The position numbers and the translations under genes are program-made. From assembly GCF_016765655.2 (NCBI RefSeq), contig NZ_CP086106.1:3034501-3098500 (forward strand): a stretch of DNA of 64,000 nucleotides, given 5' to 3'. The stretch comes from Skermanella mucosa (lineage in GTDB: Bacteria > Pseudomonadota > Alphaproteobacteria > Azospirillales > Azospirillaceae). The notes below the pieces were generated by a model. It was not told the origin of the DNA and did not search any database. It saw only the letters and a program-made list of their open reading frames with translations. Below, one piece after another: positions 8,244 to 16,973 of this stretch; within the stretch, counting starts at the first letter, position 1, and the number at the start of each line of letters is the position of its first letter.

Positions 8244-9029
8244 TCAGACCACTTCGAGCGCCACGAGCGCCTTGGCGAAATCGGCCGCGAAATCCTCTCC
8301 CTTGCGGACCACCAGGATACCGCCGCCCTGGCGCCGCAGCCGGGCGCCGACCGGCTCCGCGTCCAGCTTGGAGGCGACCACGATCAGCGGGATGCACTGG
8401 GTCACCTCGCAGACCCGGATCATCCGGGCGACGTCCACGCCGTCCAGGATGTCGATGATGTTGCTGATCAGGATCAGGTCGGGCCGGGTCCGGATCGCGC
8501 TTTCGATCCCCTGGAACGAGTTGGACAGGGCCACCAGCCGGAAGCCGGTCGCCCGGATTTCCGGCTCCATCAGGCGGAGCTGGATGTTGCGCGGGCCGAT
8601 GAACAGCACCGTCTTCTGGGCCGCCGTCCGGCGCAGCGCCGGCGAGGGGTGGAAGTCCGGCAGCGACTTGAGGACCCGGCGGCCCTCCTCGCTGCCCGGA
8701 TCGCGCCGGGACTCGACGATCCGCCCGATCGCCTGGACATGCTCCAGGATGCCCTCGACCGCCGCTTCGCGGAAGTTGCCGGTCGCGATGATGTAGTCTT
8801 CGAGGTGGTGGGCGATCAGCGCGATGGTCGGAAAGCCGAAACTGGCGGCGGCGCCCTTGATGCTGTGGACATGCCGCAACAGTTCGAACGAGTCCGGCTT
8901 GACCGCAGTCTCCTTGGAGAAGCGGACGACCATCTCCTCTACGGTGCCTAACCTTTCGATGACGTCGTCGATGAAGAAAGGTAATAGTTCAGCAACCAGA
9001 TCGGCATCAATGGTATGGTCGCTTGCCAT
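8244..9029 (-). CDS. Hpt-domain protein with a degenerate receiver domain
   Basis: Phosphorelay-type protein of 261 aa. Residues about 8-105 form a histidine phosphotransfer domain with the acceptor His55 in HSIKGAA. Residues about 138-255 follow a response-regulator fold (TVLFIGPRN, PDLILIS, IPLIVVAS). The phospho-acceptor Asp is replaced by Ser189, and the acidic pair normally at the first strand is Gly-Pro, so the receiver should not be phosphorylated. It may therefore work as a docking or regulatory module fused to an active Hpt. No kinase or regulator gene is adjacent. The ATG at 9029 is the only good start. Confidence 0.8.
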   Translation of the reverse strand: MASDHTIDADLVAELLPFFIDDVIERLGTVEEMVVRFSKETAVKPDSFELLRHVHSIKGAAASFGFPTIALIAHHLEDYIIATGNFREAAVEGILEHVQAIGRIVESRRDPGSEEGRRVLKSLPDFHPSPALRRTAAQKTVLFIGPRNIQLRLMEPEIRATGFRLVALSNSFQGIESAIRTRPDLILISNIIDILDGVDVARMIRVCEVTQCIPLIVVASKLDAEPVGARLRRQGGGILVVRKGEDFAADFAKALVALEVV

Positions 9030-9263
9030 CGTTGGCCCCGAAAAACAGTATCCCTACACTATACAGCGCCACACTTCCGAAGGCATCGACATCCTGGCCG
9101 CGTATTAAAATGCCGCACCGGCGATACCCCTCGCGAACATGCTTTAAGTTCGTTTACGAATTTACTTGGACTTCCCGGCGCCGCGCACCGTTTTGCGCCG
9201 GCGGGAATCTACGCTATAGGAGGGCTGTCGGGTGACGCAGCGTAGCGGAGAGGTTCGGGTTTA

Positions 9264-10790
9264 ATGAATGTCAGCATCGACATGGGTTCGACGCAGGGAG
9301 GATCGCCGGCGACGCTGAATCTGGAGGAACTGCTGGCGACCCGGCTGCTGGTCCAGGGCAACTCCGGTTCCGGCAAGTCGCACCTCCTGCGCCGCCTGGT
9401 CGAACAGAGCGCCGCCTGGGTCCAGCAGGCGATCCTCGACCCCGAAGGGGATTTCGTGACCCTGGCCGAACGGTTCGGCCATGTGGTGGTCGATGCCTCG
9501 GCCCATTCCGAAGGGCAGCTCCAGCGGATCGCGGCGCGGGTGCGCGAGCATCGCGTGTCGGTCGTGCTCAACCTGGAAGGGCTCGACGTCGAGCTTCAGA
9601 TGCGCCACGCCGCCGCTTTCCTCGGCGGGCTGTTCGACGCCGACCGGGACTTCTGGTACCCGATGCTGGTCGTGGTGGACGAGGCCCAGATGTTCGCCCC
9701 CGCGGCGGCCGGCGAGGTCGCGGACGAGGCGCGCAAGGTGTCGCTCGGCGCCATGACCAACCTGATGTGCCGCGGGCGCAAGCGCGGGCTTGCCGGCGTC
9801 ATCGCGACCCAGCGCCTCGCCAAGCTCGCCAAGAACGTCGCGGCGGAAGCCTCCAACTTCCTGATGGGCCGCACCTTCCTCGACATCGACATGGCGCGCG
9901 CCGCCGACCTGCTGGGCATGGAGCGCCGCCAGGCCGAGATGTTCCGCGACCTGGAACGCGGCCATTTCATAGCCCTGGGGCCGGCCCTGTCCCGCCGCCC
10001 GCTGCCGCTCCGCATCGGCACGGTCGAGACCACCGGGCGGACCGGCAGCCCCAAGCTGACTCCGCTGCCCTCGACCGCGCCGGAGGACGCCCGGGACCTG
10101 ATCCTCCAGCCCGGCGAGCCCGAGCCGCCGCCCCGCCCGGTGATTCGCCGGCCGGCCCCGGCCGCCGCCCCCAACATGGACATCCTGTTCCAGCTCGCCC
10201 AGTCGCGCCCCGTCCTGACGCCGCCGCCCGAGGAGGCGGAGGAGCAGGGGCCGGAGATCGACCGCGAACCTCTTCTGGACGACATCCTGCGCAAGATCCT
10301 GGCCGACCCGGAAGCCGCGTTCCGATCGGTCGCGGTGCTGTACCAGGATTTCCTGGTCCGCTGCCGCATCCACAAGGTTCCCGGCGCTCCCCTGGACCTC
10401 GCCGCCTTCAAGCGCCGACTGTCCGCCGCCCGCGCCGGCGTCGGCGAGCAGACCGCCGACGGTCCCGAATGGGAGCAGGCGTCCGCCATCGCCGCCGACC
10501 TGCCGGAGGACATCCAGGGCGTTTTCCTGCTGATCGCCCGCGCCGCCATCGAGCGTGCGCCCTGCCCGTCCGACGCCGAACTGGCCCGCGCCGTCGGCAG
10601 CCGGTCGCCGGGCCGCGCCCGCCGGCTGCTGACCTACATGGACCAGCGCGGCTTCGTGGTCAGCCGCAACGACGGCGCCGGCAACCGCATCATCGCCCTG
10701 CCCGGCCTGGGATGGGAGACCGCCCCCGGCGACCCCAACGCCTCCGACGACGCGGCGGCCCCGCAGGGCGGCCTGTTCGACGTGGCGTGA
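9264..10790 (+). CDS. HerA/DUF87-like P-loop ATPase
   Basis: Protein of 508 aa with a clear P-loop (GNSGSGKS, 32-39) and Walker B (MLVVVDEAQMF, about 134-144), followed by the GRKRGLAGVIATQRLAKL segment typical of HerA/FtsK-like ATPases and DUF87 proteins that translocate DNA or peptides. The C-terminal third, about 330-500, is less conserved, with a helical region and what looks like a winged-helix module (RRLLTYMDQRGFVVSRN). No NurA nuclease or SIR2 partner lies beside it, so it is not part of a recognisable end-resection or defence pair. GGAGAGG lies about 10 bases before the ATG. Role unknown. Confidence 0.8.
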   Translation: MNVSIDMGSTQGGSPATLNLEELLATRLLVQGNSGSGKSHLLRRLVEQSAAWVQQAILDPEGDFVTLAERFGHVVVDASAHSEGQLQRIAARVREHRVSVVLNLEGLDVELQMRHAAAFLGGLFDADRDFWYPMLVVVDEAQMFAPAAAGEVADEARKVSLGAMTNLMCRGRKRGLAGVIATQRLAKLAKNVAAEASNFLMGRTFLDIDMARAADLLGMERRQAEMFRDLERGHFIALGPALSRRPLPLRIGTVETTGRTGSPKLTPLPSTAPEDARDLILQPGEPEPPPRPVIRRPAPAAAPNMDILFQLAQSRPVLTPPPEEAEEQGPEIDREPLLDDILRKILADPEAAFRSVAVLYQDFLVRCRIHKVPGAPLDLAAFKRRLSAARAGVGEQTADGPEWEQASAIAADLPEDIQGVFLLIARAAIERAPCPSDAELARAVGSRSPGRARRLLTYMDQRGFVVSRNDGAGNRIIALPGLGWETAPGDPNASDDAAAPQGGLFDVA

Positions 10791-10817
10791 CAGGTCGGGG
10801 TTCGGATAAAGGAGGAG

Positions 10818-10857
10818 GGTGCGCGTCCCGCGCACCATGGGCGGCGGGACGCCGCCC
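10818..10857. terminator. Tandem hairpins between convergent genes
   Basis: Two adjacent perfect 8-bp stems with 3-base loops (10818-10836 and 10839-10857) lie between the HerA-like gene and acoR, which converge. Being symmetrical, they can act on both transcripts. Neither has a U-tract. Confidence 0.55.
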
Positions 10858-10872
10858 CTCCGCACAGATCCC

Positions 10873-12816
10873 CTACCCCTCCAGCCGCGCCGGGGAGACC
10901 AGCCCGTAGCGGTTGATCTTCCGGTGAAGGGTCGAGCGGCTGATATGCAGCTCGTCAGCGGCACGGGTCACGCACCACTGGTGGCGGCGCAGGACCGACA
11001 GCAGGATGCCGGCCTCGCCCGACGGCAGCGGGTCCGGCGGGGTCGGCGCCGCCGGGGGTCGGGTGACCTCGGCCGGCAGGTCCTCCAGCCGGATCACGCC
11101 GCCTTCCGACAGGGCAGAGGCCACCCGCATCACGTTCTGCAGCTGGCGGATGTTGCCCGGCCAGCGGCAGGCCAGCAGGGCCGACAGCGCCGGTGGGTCG
11201 ATCCGGGCCGGAGCCGCCACGCCGCGGATCAGGTCGGCCTTGTCGGACCGATCGCGCAGCGGCGGCAGGGTCAGGGACAGGCCGTTCAGCCTGTAATACA
11301 GGTCCTCGCGGAACCGCCCGTCGGCGACCAGCCTCTCCAGGTCCTGGTGGGTCGCGCAGATGACGCTGAGATCGACCGCGATCGGCCGGTCATGGCCCAG
11401 CGGTAGGATCTCCCGCTCGGCCAGCACCCGCAGCAGCCGGGTTTGCGCCCCCAGCGGCATGTCCCCGATCTCGTCCAGGAACAGCGTTCCGCCGTCCGCC
11501 AGCTGGACCTTGCCGCGGACGCCGCCGCGCCGGGCGCCGGTGAAGGCGCCCTCGGCATAGCCGAACAGCTCGCTCTCGATCAGGCTTTCGGGAATGGCCG
11601 CGCAGTTGATCCCGACGAACGGCCGGGCGGCGCGGGCGCCCGCCCGGTGGATCGCCTGGGCGACCGCTTCCTTGCCGGTGCCGGTCTCGCCCAGGATCAT
11701 GATGCCGATGCCCTTGTCCAGCACCCGCCGGATGCGCTGGACATTGCCCGCCATCGCGGGATCGTTGCCGGCCAGCCGGTCCAGGTCGAGCGGCCCCGAG
11801 ACCGCACCCGGCAGCGACGGGGCCGGCACCTCCCGCCGCGGCCTCTCGCCCACCGCCGATCCCCGCAGCAAGCGCCCGGTCGGCGGGCGCAACGTGGCAT
11901 ACCAGGTGGCGCCCGTCGCCAGGCAGCGCAGCGGCTGCGGGATGCCGGTGCGCTGACGGCCGATCAGCGCCTCCATGGTGATGCCGAACAGCTCGTAAAG
12001 GCTCCTGCCCAGCAGCGGCCCCGCGTCCCCCGTGAGGCCCGCCCGGAGCGCGGTCTGGTTGGCGCCCAGGATCGTACCGCCGCCGTCCACCGCCAGCAGC
12101 CCGTCGATCACCAGATCCGCCAGTTCGCGCCCGGCGCTCAGGCCGACCACCCAGTGCCGCCGCGACCGCGCCAGGAAATAGCCGTCCTCCATCAGCCGGG
12201 CGGATCGCTTGACAAGTTCCAGCGCCAGCATCTGGCTGCGCCGGTCCGCCGGGGCCGTCATGTTGGAAACGTCCAGCACGCCCAGCATCTGGCCGGAAGG
12301 GTCGAAGATCGGCGCCACCGTGCAGGTCAGGCTGGTGTGCCGGGTGCGGAAATGCTCCTGCCGGTGGACGGTAAGCGGCTCGCGCGTTGCGATGCAGGTG
12401 CCCACCCCGTTGGTGCCCTCCTGCGCCTCCGACCAGATCGAGCCGAGATAGAGGCCGGCCTGCTTCAGCTCCTGCTCGAAGCTGGCATGGCCCAGGTAAT
12501 CCACCGCGATGCCGTTGGCGTCGGTCAGCATGACGACATAGTCGGACCCGGCGACCTGCGCGTAGAGGCGCCGCAGTTCGGCGGTGGCGATGCCGATGAA
12601 CTCCTCCATCGGCTCGCGGAACCCGCCCAGCTCCGTCTGGGTCAGGACCACCGGGCGCCCCGGCCGGGCCGGATCGAGCTGGTGGCTGTTGAGGCAGCGC
12701 GCCCAGGAGCGCCGGATCAGGTCGGGCGGGTCGGCTTCCCGTCCCGCCGCCGCTCCCGTTACGCTGGACAGTATCAGATCGACGTGCTCCCGCTCTGGCG
12801 CATGGAGACGGACCAT
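10873..12816 (-). CDS. acoR: Sigma-54-dependent acetoin regulator AcoR
   Basis: Enhancer-binding protein of 647 aa, AcoR type. The N-terminal GAF-like sensor spans about 30-200, with conserved SEAQEGTNGVGTCIA and DPSGQMLGVLDVS segments. A PAS-like linker follows. The AAA+ domain has Walker A GETGTGKE, the sigma-54 contact loop GAFTGA, and Walker B/sensor elements DGGTLFLDEIGDM. A Fis-type helix-turn-helix ends the protein (CVTRAADELHISRSTLHRKI). I chose the ATG at 12816 because GGGAGGAAGG precedes it; the frame is open 27 codons further. It follows acoC by 87 bases and should activate the -24/-12 promoter of acoA. Acetoin as inducer is family knowledge, not seen here. Confidence 0.92.
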   Translation of the reverse strand: MVRLHAPEREHVDLILSSVTGAAAGREADPPDLIRRSWARCLNSHQLDPARPGRPVVLTQTELGGFREPMEEFIGIATAELRRLYAQVAGSDYVVMLTDANGIAVDYLGHASFEQELKQAGLYLGSIWSEAQEGTNGVGTCIATREPLTVHRQEHFRTRHTSLTCTVAPIFDPSGQMLGVLDVSNMTAPADRRSQMLALELVKRSARLMEDGYFLARSRRHWVVGLSAGRELADLVIDGLLAVDGGGTILGANQTALRAGLTGDAGPLLGRSLYELFGITMEALIGRQRTGIPQPLRCLATGATWYATLRPPTGRLLRGSAVGERPRREVPAPSLPGAVSGPLDLDRLAGNDPAMAGNVQRIRRVLDKGIGIMILGETGTGKEAVAQAIHRAGARAARPFVGINCAAIPESLIESELFGYAEGAFTGARRGGVRGKVQLADGGTLFLDEIGDMPLGAQTRLLRVLAEREILPLGHDRPIAVDLSVICATHQDLERLVADGRFREDLYYRLNGLSLTLPPLRDRSDKADLIRGVAAPARIDPPALSALLACRWPGNIRQLQNVMRVASALSEGGVIRLEDLPAEVTRPPAAPTPPDPLPSGEAGILLSVLRRHQWCVTRAADELHISRSTLHRKINRYGLVSPARLEG

Positions 12817-12903
12817 TGCCTTCCTCCCATCATGCCGACGTTGGATCGCCGTTATCGGTCGAGTGTAGCACCAGCCCGCCGCCCGCGGTATCGGCACGCT
12901 CCC

Positions 12904-14028
12904 TTATGCACTGGTCATAAAGTCGGACATCAGCCGGTTGAACTCCCCGGCCTTCTCCATGTGGACCATGTGCCCGGCGCCGTCGAGCACGTGCCGCCGG
13001 CCAACCGCCTCGGCGTGCGCCGCCGGGATGATCCGGTCCGCGGCACCCCACACCGCCTGCACCGGCGCCGTCACCTGCCCCAGCCTGCCGGCCAGCACAT
13101 GGGCCTGGCGCCCGCCCGCGAAGGCCGCGTCCGCGATCGACCGCAGCGCCGCCCCGACCCCGTCCAGCCGCTTGTACTTCAGCAGCTCCTCGATCATGTC
13201 GCGGCTGACCAGCGACGGGTCGGCGAACAGCATCTCCAGCACCGACTTCATCTCCTTGCGCCGTTCGGCGGCGATGAAGCCTTCGATGTAGTCCAGGTTG
13301 ACTTCCTCCCCCAGCCCGGCGGAGCAGACCAGGGTCACCGTGGCGACCCGCGAAGGCTCCTCCGCCGCCAGGTGAAGCGCCACGGCTCCCCCCATGGAAT
13401 GCCCGCCCAGGTGCGCCCGCCGGATGCCCAGCGCGTCGAGGAAGTCCCGCACCGCGCCGGCCAGTTCCGGCACGCCGCCTTCCACCCCGTGCTTGACCGA
13501 CCCGCCATGCCCCGGCAAGTCCAGCGCATAGACGGGGCGGTCCTCCGCCAGCGCCGGCTGGTTGAACTGCCAGTTGTTCAGGTCGCCGCCGAAGCCGTGG
13601 ATCAGCACCAGGGGCGCCGCCCCTTCCGCTCCCTCGCCCATCACCAGATAGCGCAGCCGCCGCCCGCCGGCCTCGACGAACCGGGGTTCCGGCCCGGCCG
13701 CCTCGCCCGCCTCCGCCGCCTCGACCGCGAACTCCTCCTGGAACCGCGCGATGAAGGCGTCGATGTCGGCGTCGGGCACGCCCGGGTCGGCGACGACGCC
13801 CAGCAGCGCGCCGACCGGGACGGTCTGCCCGGCCTCGACCGTGCGGCGGCGCAGGGTGCCGGCGACCGGGGATTCATAGACGTTGGTGATCTTGGTCGTC
13901 TCGATCTCCAGGATCTCGTCCCCTTCCCGGACGGTGGCGCCTTCCTCGACCAGCCACGCGGTGACGGCACCCTCGGTCATCGCCAGGCCCCATTTGGGCA
14001 TGGCCAGGGCCTTGATCTCGTTTGTCAT
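12904..14028 (-). CDS. acoC: Acetoin dehydrogenase E2, lipoyl domain fused to alpha/beta hydrolase
   Basis: Protein of 374 aa with the AcoC architecture. An N-terminal lipoyl domain (about 1-80) carries the lipoylated Lys46 in EIETTKITN. A short Ala/Glu linker leads to an alpha/beta hydrolase domain with the LIHGFGGDLNNW oxyanion region, nucleophile Ser in GHSMGGAV and the C-terminal His in GAGHMVHM. It takes the acetyl group produced by AcoA/AcoB from acetoin and transfers it to CoA. The start at ATG 14028 has GGAAAGGA about 9 bases upstream; the frame extends 9 codons further. It is third in the acoABC operon; the AcoB-AcoC gap is 73 bases. No E3 (dihydrolipoamide dehydrogenase) gene is present nearby. 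Confidence 0.93.
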   Translation of the reverse strand: MTNEIKALAMPKWGLAMTEGAVTAWLVEEGATVREGDEILEIETTKITNVYESPVAGTLRRRTVEAGQTVPVGALLGVVADPGVPDADIDAFIARFQEEFAVEAAEAGEAAGPEPRFVEAGGRRLRYLVMGEGAEGAAPLVLIHGFGGDLNNWQFNQPALAEDRPVYALDLPGHGGSVKHGVEGGVPELAGAVRDFLDALGIRRAHLGGHSMGGAVALHLAAEEPSRVATVTLVCSAGLGEEVNLDYIEGFIAAERRKEMKSVLEMLFADPSLVSRDMIEELLKYKRLDGVGAALRSIADAAFAGGRQAHVLAGRLGQVTAPVQAVWGAADRIIPAAHAEAVGRRHVLDGAGHMVHMEKAGEFNRLMSDFMTSA

Positions 14029-14101
14029 GGATTGAAGTCCTTTCCAGGCAATCACCCGCCGGCCGGCACCGCTCCGGCGCCGGCCGGTCCGTTTCCTCCG
14101 G

Positions 14102-15106
14102 TCACGCCATGACGTGGCGGACGGCCTCGGCGATCCTGTCCGGCGACGGGATGTAGGCGTCCTCCAGCTCCGGCGCGAAGGGCACCGGCACGTGCGGCGG
14201 CGTCACCATGCGGATCGGGGCCTTCAGCGCCTTGAAGGCGTTCTGCGCCACCAGCGCGGAGACGTCGGCCGCCATGCCGCAGCGCGGGCTGGCCTCGTCC
14301 ACCACCACCAGCCGGCCGGTATCCTCGACCGCCTCGATGATGGTGTCCTCGTCCAGCGGGGAGGTCGTGCGCGGGTCGATCACCGTGCAGGCGATGCCCT
14401 CCTTCTCCAGCAGGTCGGCCGCCTTGTTGGCGAAGCCGACCATCCGGCCGAACGCGACGATCGTGACGTCGTCGCCCTCGCGGGTCAGGTTCGCCTCGCC
14501 GAACGGGATCGTGTAGGGCTCGTCGGGCACCTCCTCGATCTCGTCGTACATCACCTTGTGCTCCAGGAAGATCACCGGATCGTTGTCGCGGATCGACTGG
14601 ATCAGCAACCCCTTGGCCTCGTAGGCGGAAGACGGCACCACGACCTTCAGCCCCGGAATGTGGGTGAAGACGGGATAGAGGCACTGGCTGTGCTGGCTGG
14701 CGGCGCGGAACCCGGCCCCGTACATGGTCCGGATCACCACCGGCGTGACCGCCTTGCCGCCGAACATGTAGCGGAACTTGGCCGCCTGGTTGAAGATCTG
14801 GTCGAAGCAGACGCCCATGAAATCCACGAACATCAGCTCGGCCACCGGCCGCAACCCGGTCGCGGCGGCGCCGACGGCGGCGCCGATGAAGGCGCTCTCG
14901 GTGATCGGCGTGTCGAGCACCCGGTCGCGCCCGAACTCCGGCATCAGCCCCTTCGTCACGCCCAGCACGCCGCCCCAGGCGTCGTCCTCGCCGGGAGCGC
15001 CCATGCCGCCCACATTGTCCTCGCCCATCACGATGACGGTCGGGTCGCGCCGCATCTCCTGGGCCAGCGCCTCGTTGATCGCCTGGCGGTATGACTTCTT
15101 CGACAT
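14102..15106 (-). CDS. acoB: Acetoin dehydrogenase E1 beta subunit
   Basis: Protein of 334 aa, full-length beta subunit of a thiamine-diphosphate-dependent 2-oxoacid/acetoin dehydrogenase E1. Recognisable blocks are the N-terminal INEALAQEMRRDPTVIVMGEDN (read as family signature, spanning about 10-31), the GAAVGAAATGLRPVAE core and the C-terminal transketolase region ending DRIAEAVRHVMA. With AcoA it cleaves acetoin to acetaldehyde and hydroxyethyl-ThDP. The gene lies 12 bases after acoA, so translation is probably coupled. Homology alone could not exclude pyruvate dehydrogenase, but the AcoC fusion, AcoR and the sigma-54 promoter make acetoin the best call. Confidence 0.93.
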   Translation of the reverse strand: MSKKSYRQAINEALAQEMRRDPTVIVMGEDNVGGMGAPGEDDAWGGVLGVTKGLMPEFGRDRVLDTPITESAFIGAAVGAAATGLRPVAELMFVDFMGVCFDQIFNQAAKFRYMFGGKAVTPVVIRTMYGAGFRAASQHSQCLYPVFTHIPGLKVVVPSSAYEAKGLLIQSIRDNDPVIFLEHKVMYDEIEEVPDEPYTIPFGEANLTREGDDVTIVAFGRMVGFANKAADLLEKEGIACTVIDPRTTSPLDEDTIIEAVEDTGRLVVVDEASPRCGMAADVSALVAQNAFKALKAPIRMVTPPHVPVPFAPELEDAYIPSPDRIAEAVRHVMA

Positions 15107-15118
15107 GATGGCACCCTC

Positions 15119-16084
15119 TCAGTACGAGACGTAGACGTCGGTCAGCAGGCGGTCGGGGGCCGGCGGCGGGGCCGCCTTGGACTCCATGACGGACCGGTCG
15201 ATCAGCGACTTGACCTCGCCCTCGATCTCGTCGAGCTGGGCGGGCTCCAGCAGCCCGGCCTCGGTCACACGCTGGCGGAAGAATTTCAGCGGGTCGCGCT
15301 CGCGCCGCGCCGTCTCGACCTCGCCGGGCGCGCGGTAGGTCATGGCGTCGCCCTCGAAATGGCCGTAGTAGCGGGTCAGCCTGACATGCAGCAGGCTCGG
15401 CCCGCCGCCGCCCCGCGCCCGCCCGACCGCCTCTCCGGCGGCTTGGTGGATCGCGAAGAAGTCGTTGCCGTCCAGTTCATAGGAGGGAATGTCGAACGCC
15501 GCCGCCCGCTTGGACTGGCTGCCGGCCACCGACCAGACGCTGGCGGTCGCCTCGGCATAGCCGTTGTCCTCGACCACGAAGATGACCGGCAGGTTCCAGA
15601 CCTTGGCGAGGTTGTAGCTTTCCAGCGTGGTGCCCTGGTTGGACGCGCCGTCGCCGACGAAGGCCACGGCGACGCCGCCCGTCTTCAGGGTCTTGGCGGT
15701 CAGGGCGGCGCCGCAGACCAGCGGCGGGCCGCCGCCGACGATGCCGTTGGCGCCCATCATGCCGCGCGACAGGTCGGCGATGTGCATGGAGCCGCCCTTG
15801 CCGCCGCACAGCCCGTCGCCCCGGCCGAAGATCTCCTTCATCATGCCGACGACGTCGCAGCCCTTGGCGATGCAGTGGCCGTGGCCGCGGTGGGTGCTGG
15901 CGATGTTGTCGCGGCCGTCCAGGTGCATGCACACGCCGACGGCCGAAGCCTCCTCGCCGGCATAGAGATGGACGAATCCCGGAATGCCGCCTTCGGAGAA
16001 CTCGGTATGCACACGCTCCTCGAACTCGCGGATCGTGCACATGGTGCGATAGCTCTGGAGTAGCTCTTCTCGATTGAGCTGCAT
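15119..16084 (-). CDS. acoA: Acetoin dehydrogenase E1 alpha subunit
   Basis: Protein of 321 aa, E1 alpha. The thiamine-diphosphate/Mg motif is the GDG...N segment (FVGDGASNQG, then VEDNGYAEAT about 27 residues on). The catalytic-loop His region STHRGHGHCIAKG and the GGKGGSMHI block are also conserved. The ATG at 16084 is chosen because GGGAGGAG lies 5-6 bases upstream and homologues start MQLxxxxLL; the frame is open another 24 codons. It is first in acoABC and is transcribed from the sigma-54 promoter at 16140-16155. Confidence 0.94.
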   Translation of the reverse strand: MQLNREELLQSYRTMCTIREFEERVHTEFSEGGIPGFVHLYAGEEASAVGVCMHLDGRDNIASTHRGHGHCIAKGCDVVGMMKEIFGRGDGLCGGKGGSMHIADLSRGMMGANGIVGGGPPLVCGAALTAKTLKTGGVAVAFVGDGASNQGTTLESYNLAKVWNLPVIFVVEDNGYAEATASVWSVAGSQSKRAAAFDIPSYELDGNDFFAIHQAAGEAVGRARGGGGPSLLHVRLTRYYGHFEGDAMTYRAPGEVETARRERDPLKFFRQRVTEAGLLEPAQLDEIEGEVKSLIDRSVMESKAAPPPAPDRLLTDVYVSY

Positions 16085-16139
16085 GTCTGCTCCTCCCTCG
16101 GGTGCGGACCCTTGTGGACCGGGTCCGTGACGAGGGAAG

Positions 16140-16155
16140 AGCAACCGCCGTGCCA
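16140..16155 (-). promoter_or_regulatory. Sigma-54 (-24/-12) promoter of acoABC
   Basis: Read on the minus strand the sequence is TGGCAC, five bases, TTGCT, an exact match to the -24 GG / -12 GC consensus. The GC element lies about 57 bases before the acoA ATG, leaving a leader of roughly 40-45 bases. This agrees with AcoR being a sigma-54 activator. Confidence 0.92.
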
Positions 16156-16207
16156 TCAGGCCAAGCTATTGGCGGACAACGGTTTTCGGCTGAAATCCAG
16201 GCGCCGG

Positions 16208-16248
16208 TGCGACGCCTGTTGCGACAGGCCTGCGACAGGTGTCGCAGG
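16208..16248 (-). promoter_or_regulatory. TGCGACA repeat array, likely AcoR upstream activating sequence
   Basis: Three direct TGCGAC(A) copies start at 16208, 16220 and 16231, spaced 12 and 11 bases, and an inverted TGTCGCA lies at 16240-16246. Positions 16229-16248 form a perfect 9-bp inverted repeat with a 2-bp centre. Positions 16215-16228 form another with 5-bp arms. The array ends 53-94 bases upstream of the -24 element, the usual place for an enhancer-binding protein. It starts just outside the phasin stop codon. Confidence 0.75.
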
Positions 16249-16254
16249 CGCGGT

Positions 16255-16923
16255 TCAGGACTCGGGCGTCTTCGGCACCCACTGGCGGGCGAAGTCCAGC
16301 ATGGCGGCCCGGTGCTCCTCCAGGAAACGCATCTGGAGCGCCACGAGATCCACCGGTGACCGCACTTTGGCGAACTCCTCCATGAACCGGGCGTTGATCT
16401 CGACCGACAGGCGCAGATAGGTGTTGACCCCGACCAGCGTCGGCACGACCCCACCCCCGGAGGTGGCCACCTGCATCGCCTTCTGGAAATTGTGCGCGAC
16501 CTCCCCGGCCATCGCCTCGGCCTCGTGGACGACCTGCTCGGCGAGGCTCGCCAGCTTGTCCACGTCCTGGTCCACGCCAAGCTCCTCGGCCATGGCCTCG
16601 GCCGCCTCTTCGGAAGCGGCGGCCTCCGGCTCCGAAGCGGGGGCCTCGGGCTCGGGAATCGCGGCCTCGAGGGCGGCGGGCTGCGGCACAGGTTCGGCAG
16701 GTGCCGCTTCCGCCACCGGAGCCGCTTCCGCGACGACCGCGGCCTCTGGCTCGACCGGGATCTGCTCTGCGGTTTCCACCGGGTCCGTCACGGCGTCCGG
16801 CACATTCTCCGCGCTTTTCGAGCGGGACCGTACGGCGGGCTTACGGGCGGGGGTGGCAGGCTTGGCGTCGGATTGGGCAGACTGTCTGCCGGTCCGCCTT
16901 GTAGGATTCTTGGTGGCAACCAT
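16255..16923 (-). CDS. Phasin family protein (polyhydroxyalkanoate granule associated)
   Basis: Protein of 222 aa. Residues about 1-45 are basic (Lys/Arg/Ser/Ala rich). Residues about 46-115 are a very acidic Ala/Glu/Pro tract with repeated PEAAVVAEAAP-type units. Residues about 115-220 form the alpha-helical phasin domain (EQVVHEAEAMAGEVAHNFQK, then VDLVALQMRFLEEH). Phasins coat PHA granules and control their size and access. The AAEP-rich head resembles PhaF/histone-like phasin tails, though here it is N-terminal. A TGC-rich inverted repeat 51-67 bases upstream of the ATG is a possible site for the PHA-responsive repressor PhaR. Stop and the acoA enhancer array are 7 bases apart. Confidence 0.85.
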   Translation of the reverse strand: MVATKNPTRRTGRQSAQSDAKPATPARKPAVRSRSKSAENVPDAVTDPVETAEQIPVEPEAAVVAEAAPVAEAAPAEPVPQPAALEAAIPEPEAPASEPEAAASEEAAEAMAEELGVDQDVDKLASLAEQVVHEAEAMAGEVAHNFQKAMQVATSGGGVVPTLVGVNTYLRLSVEINARFMEEFAKVRSPVDLVALQMRFLEEHRAAMLDFARQWVPKTPES

Positions 16924-16973
16924 CGCTCGATCCGCTCCAGCAGAATTGCATTGCCTCCATCGTGCGACATCTT

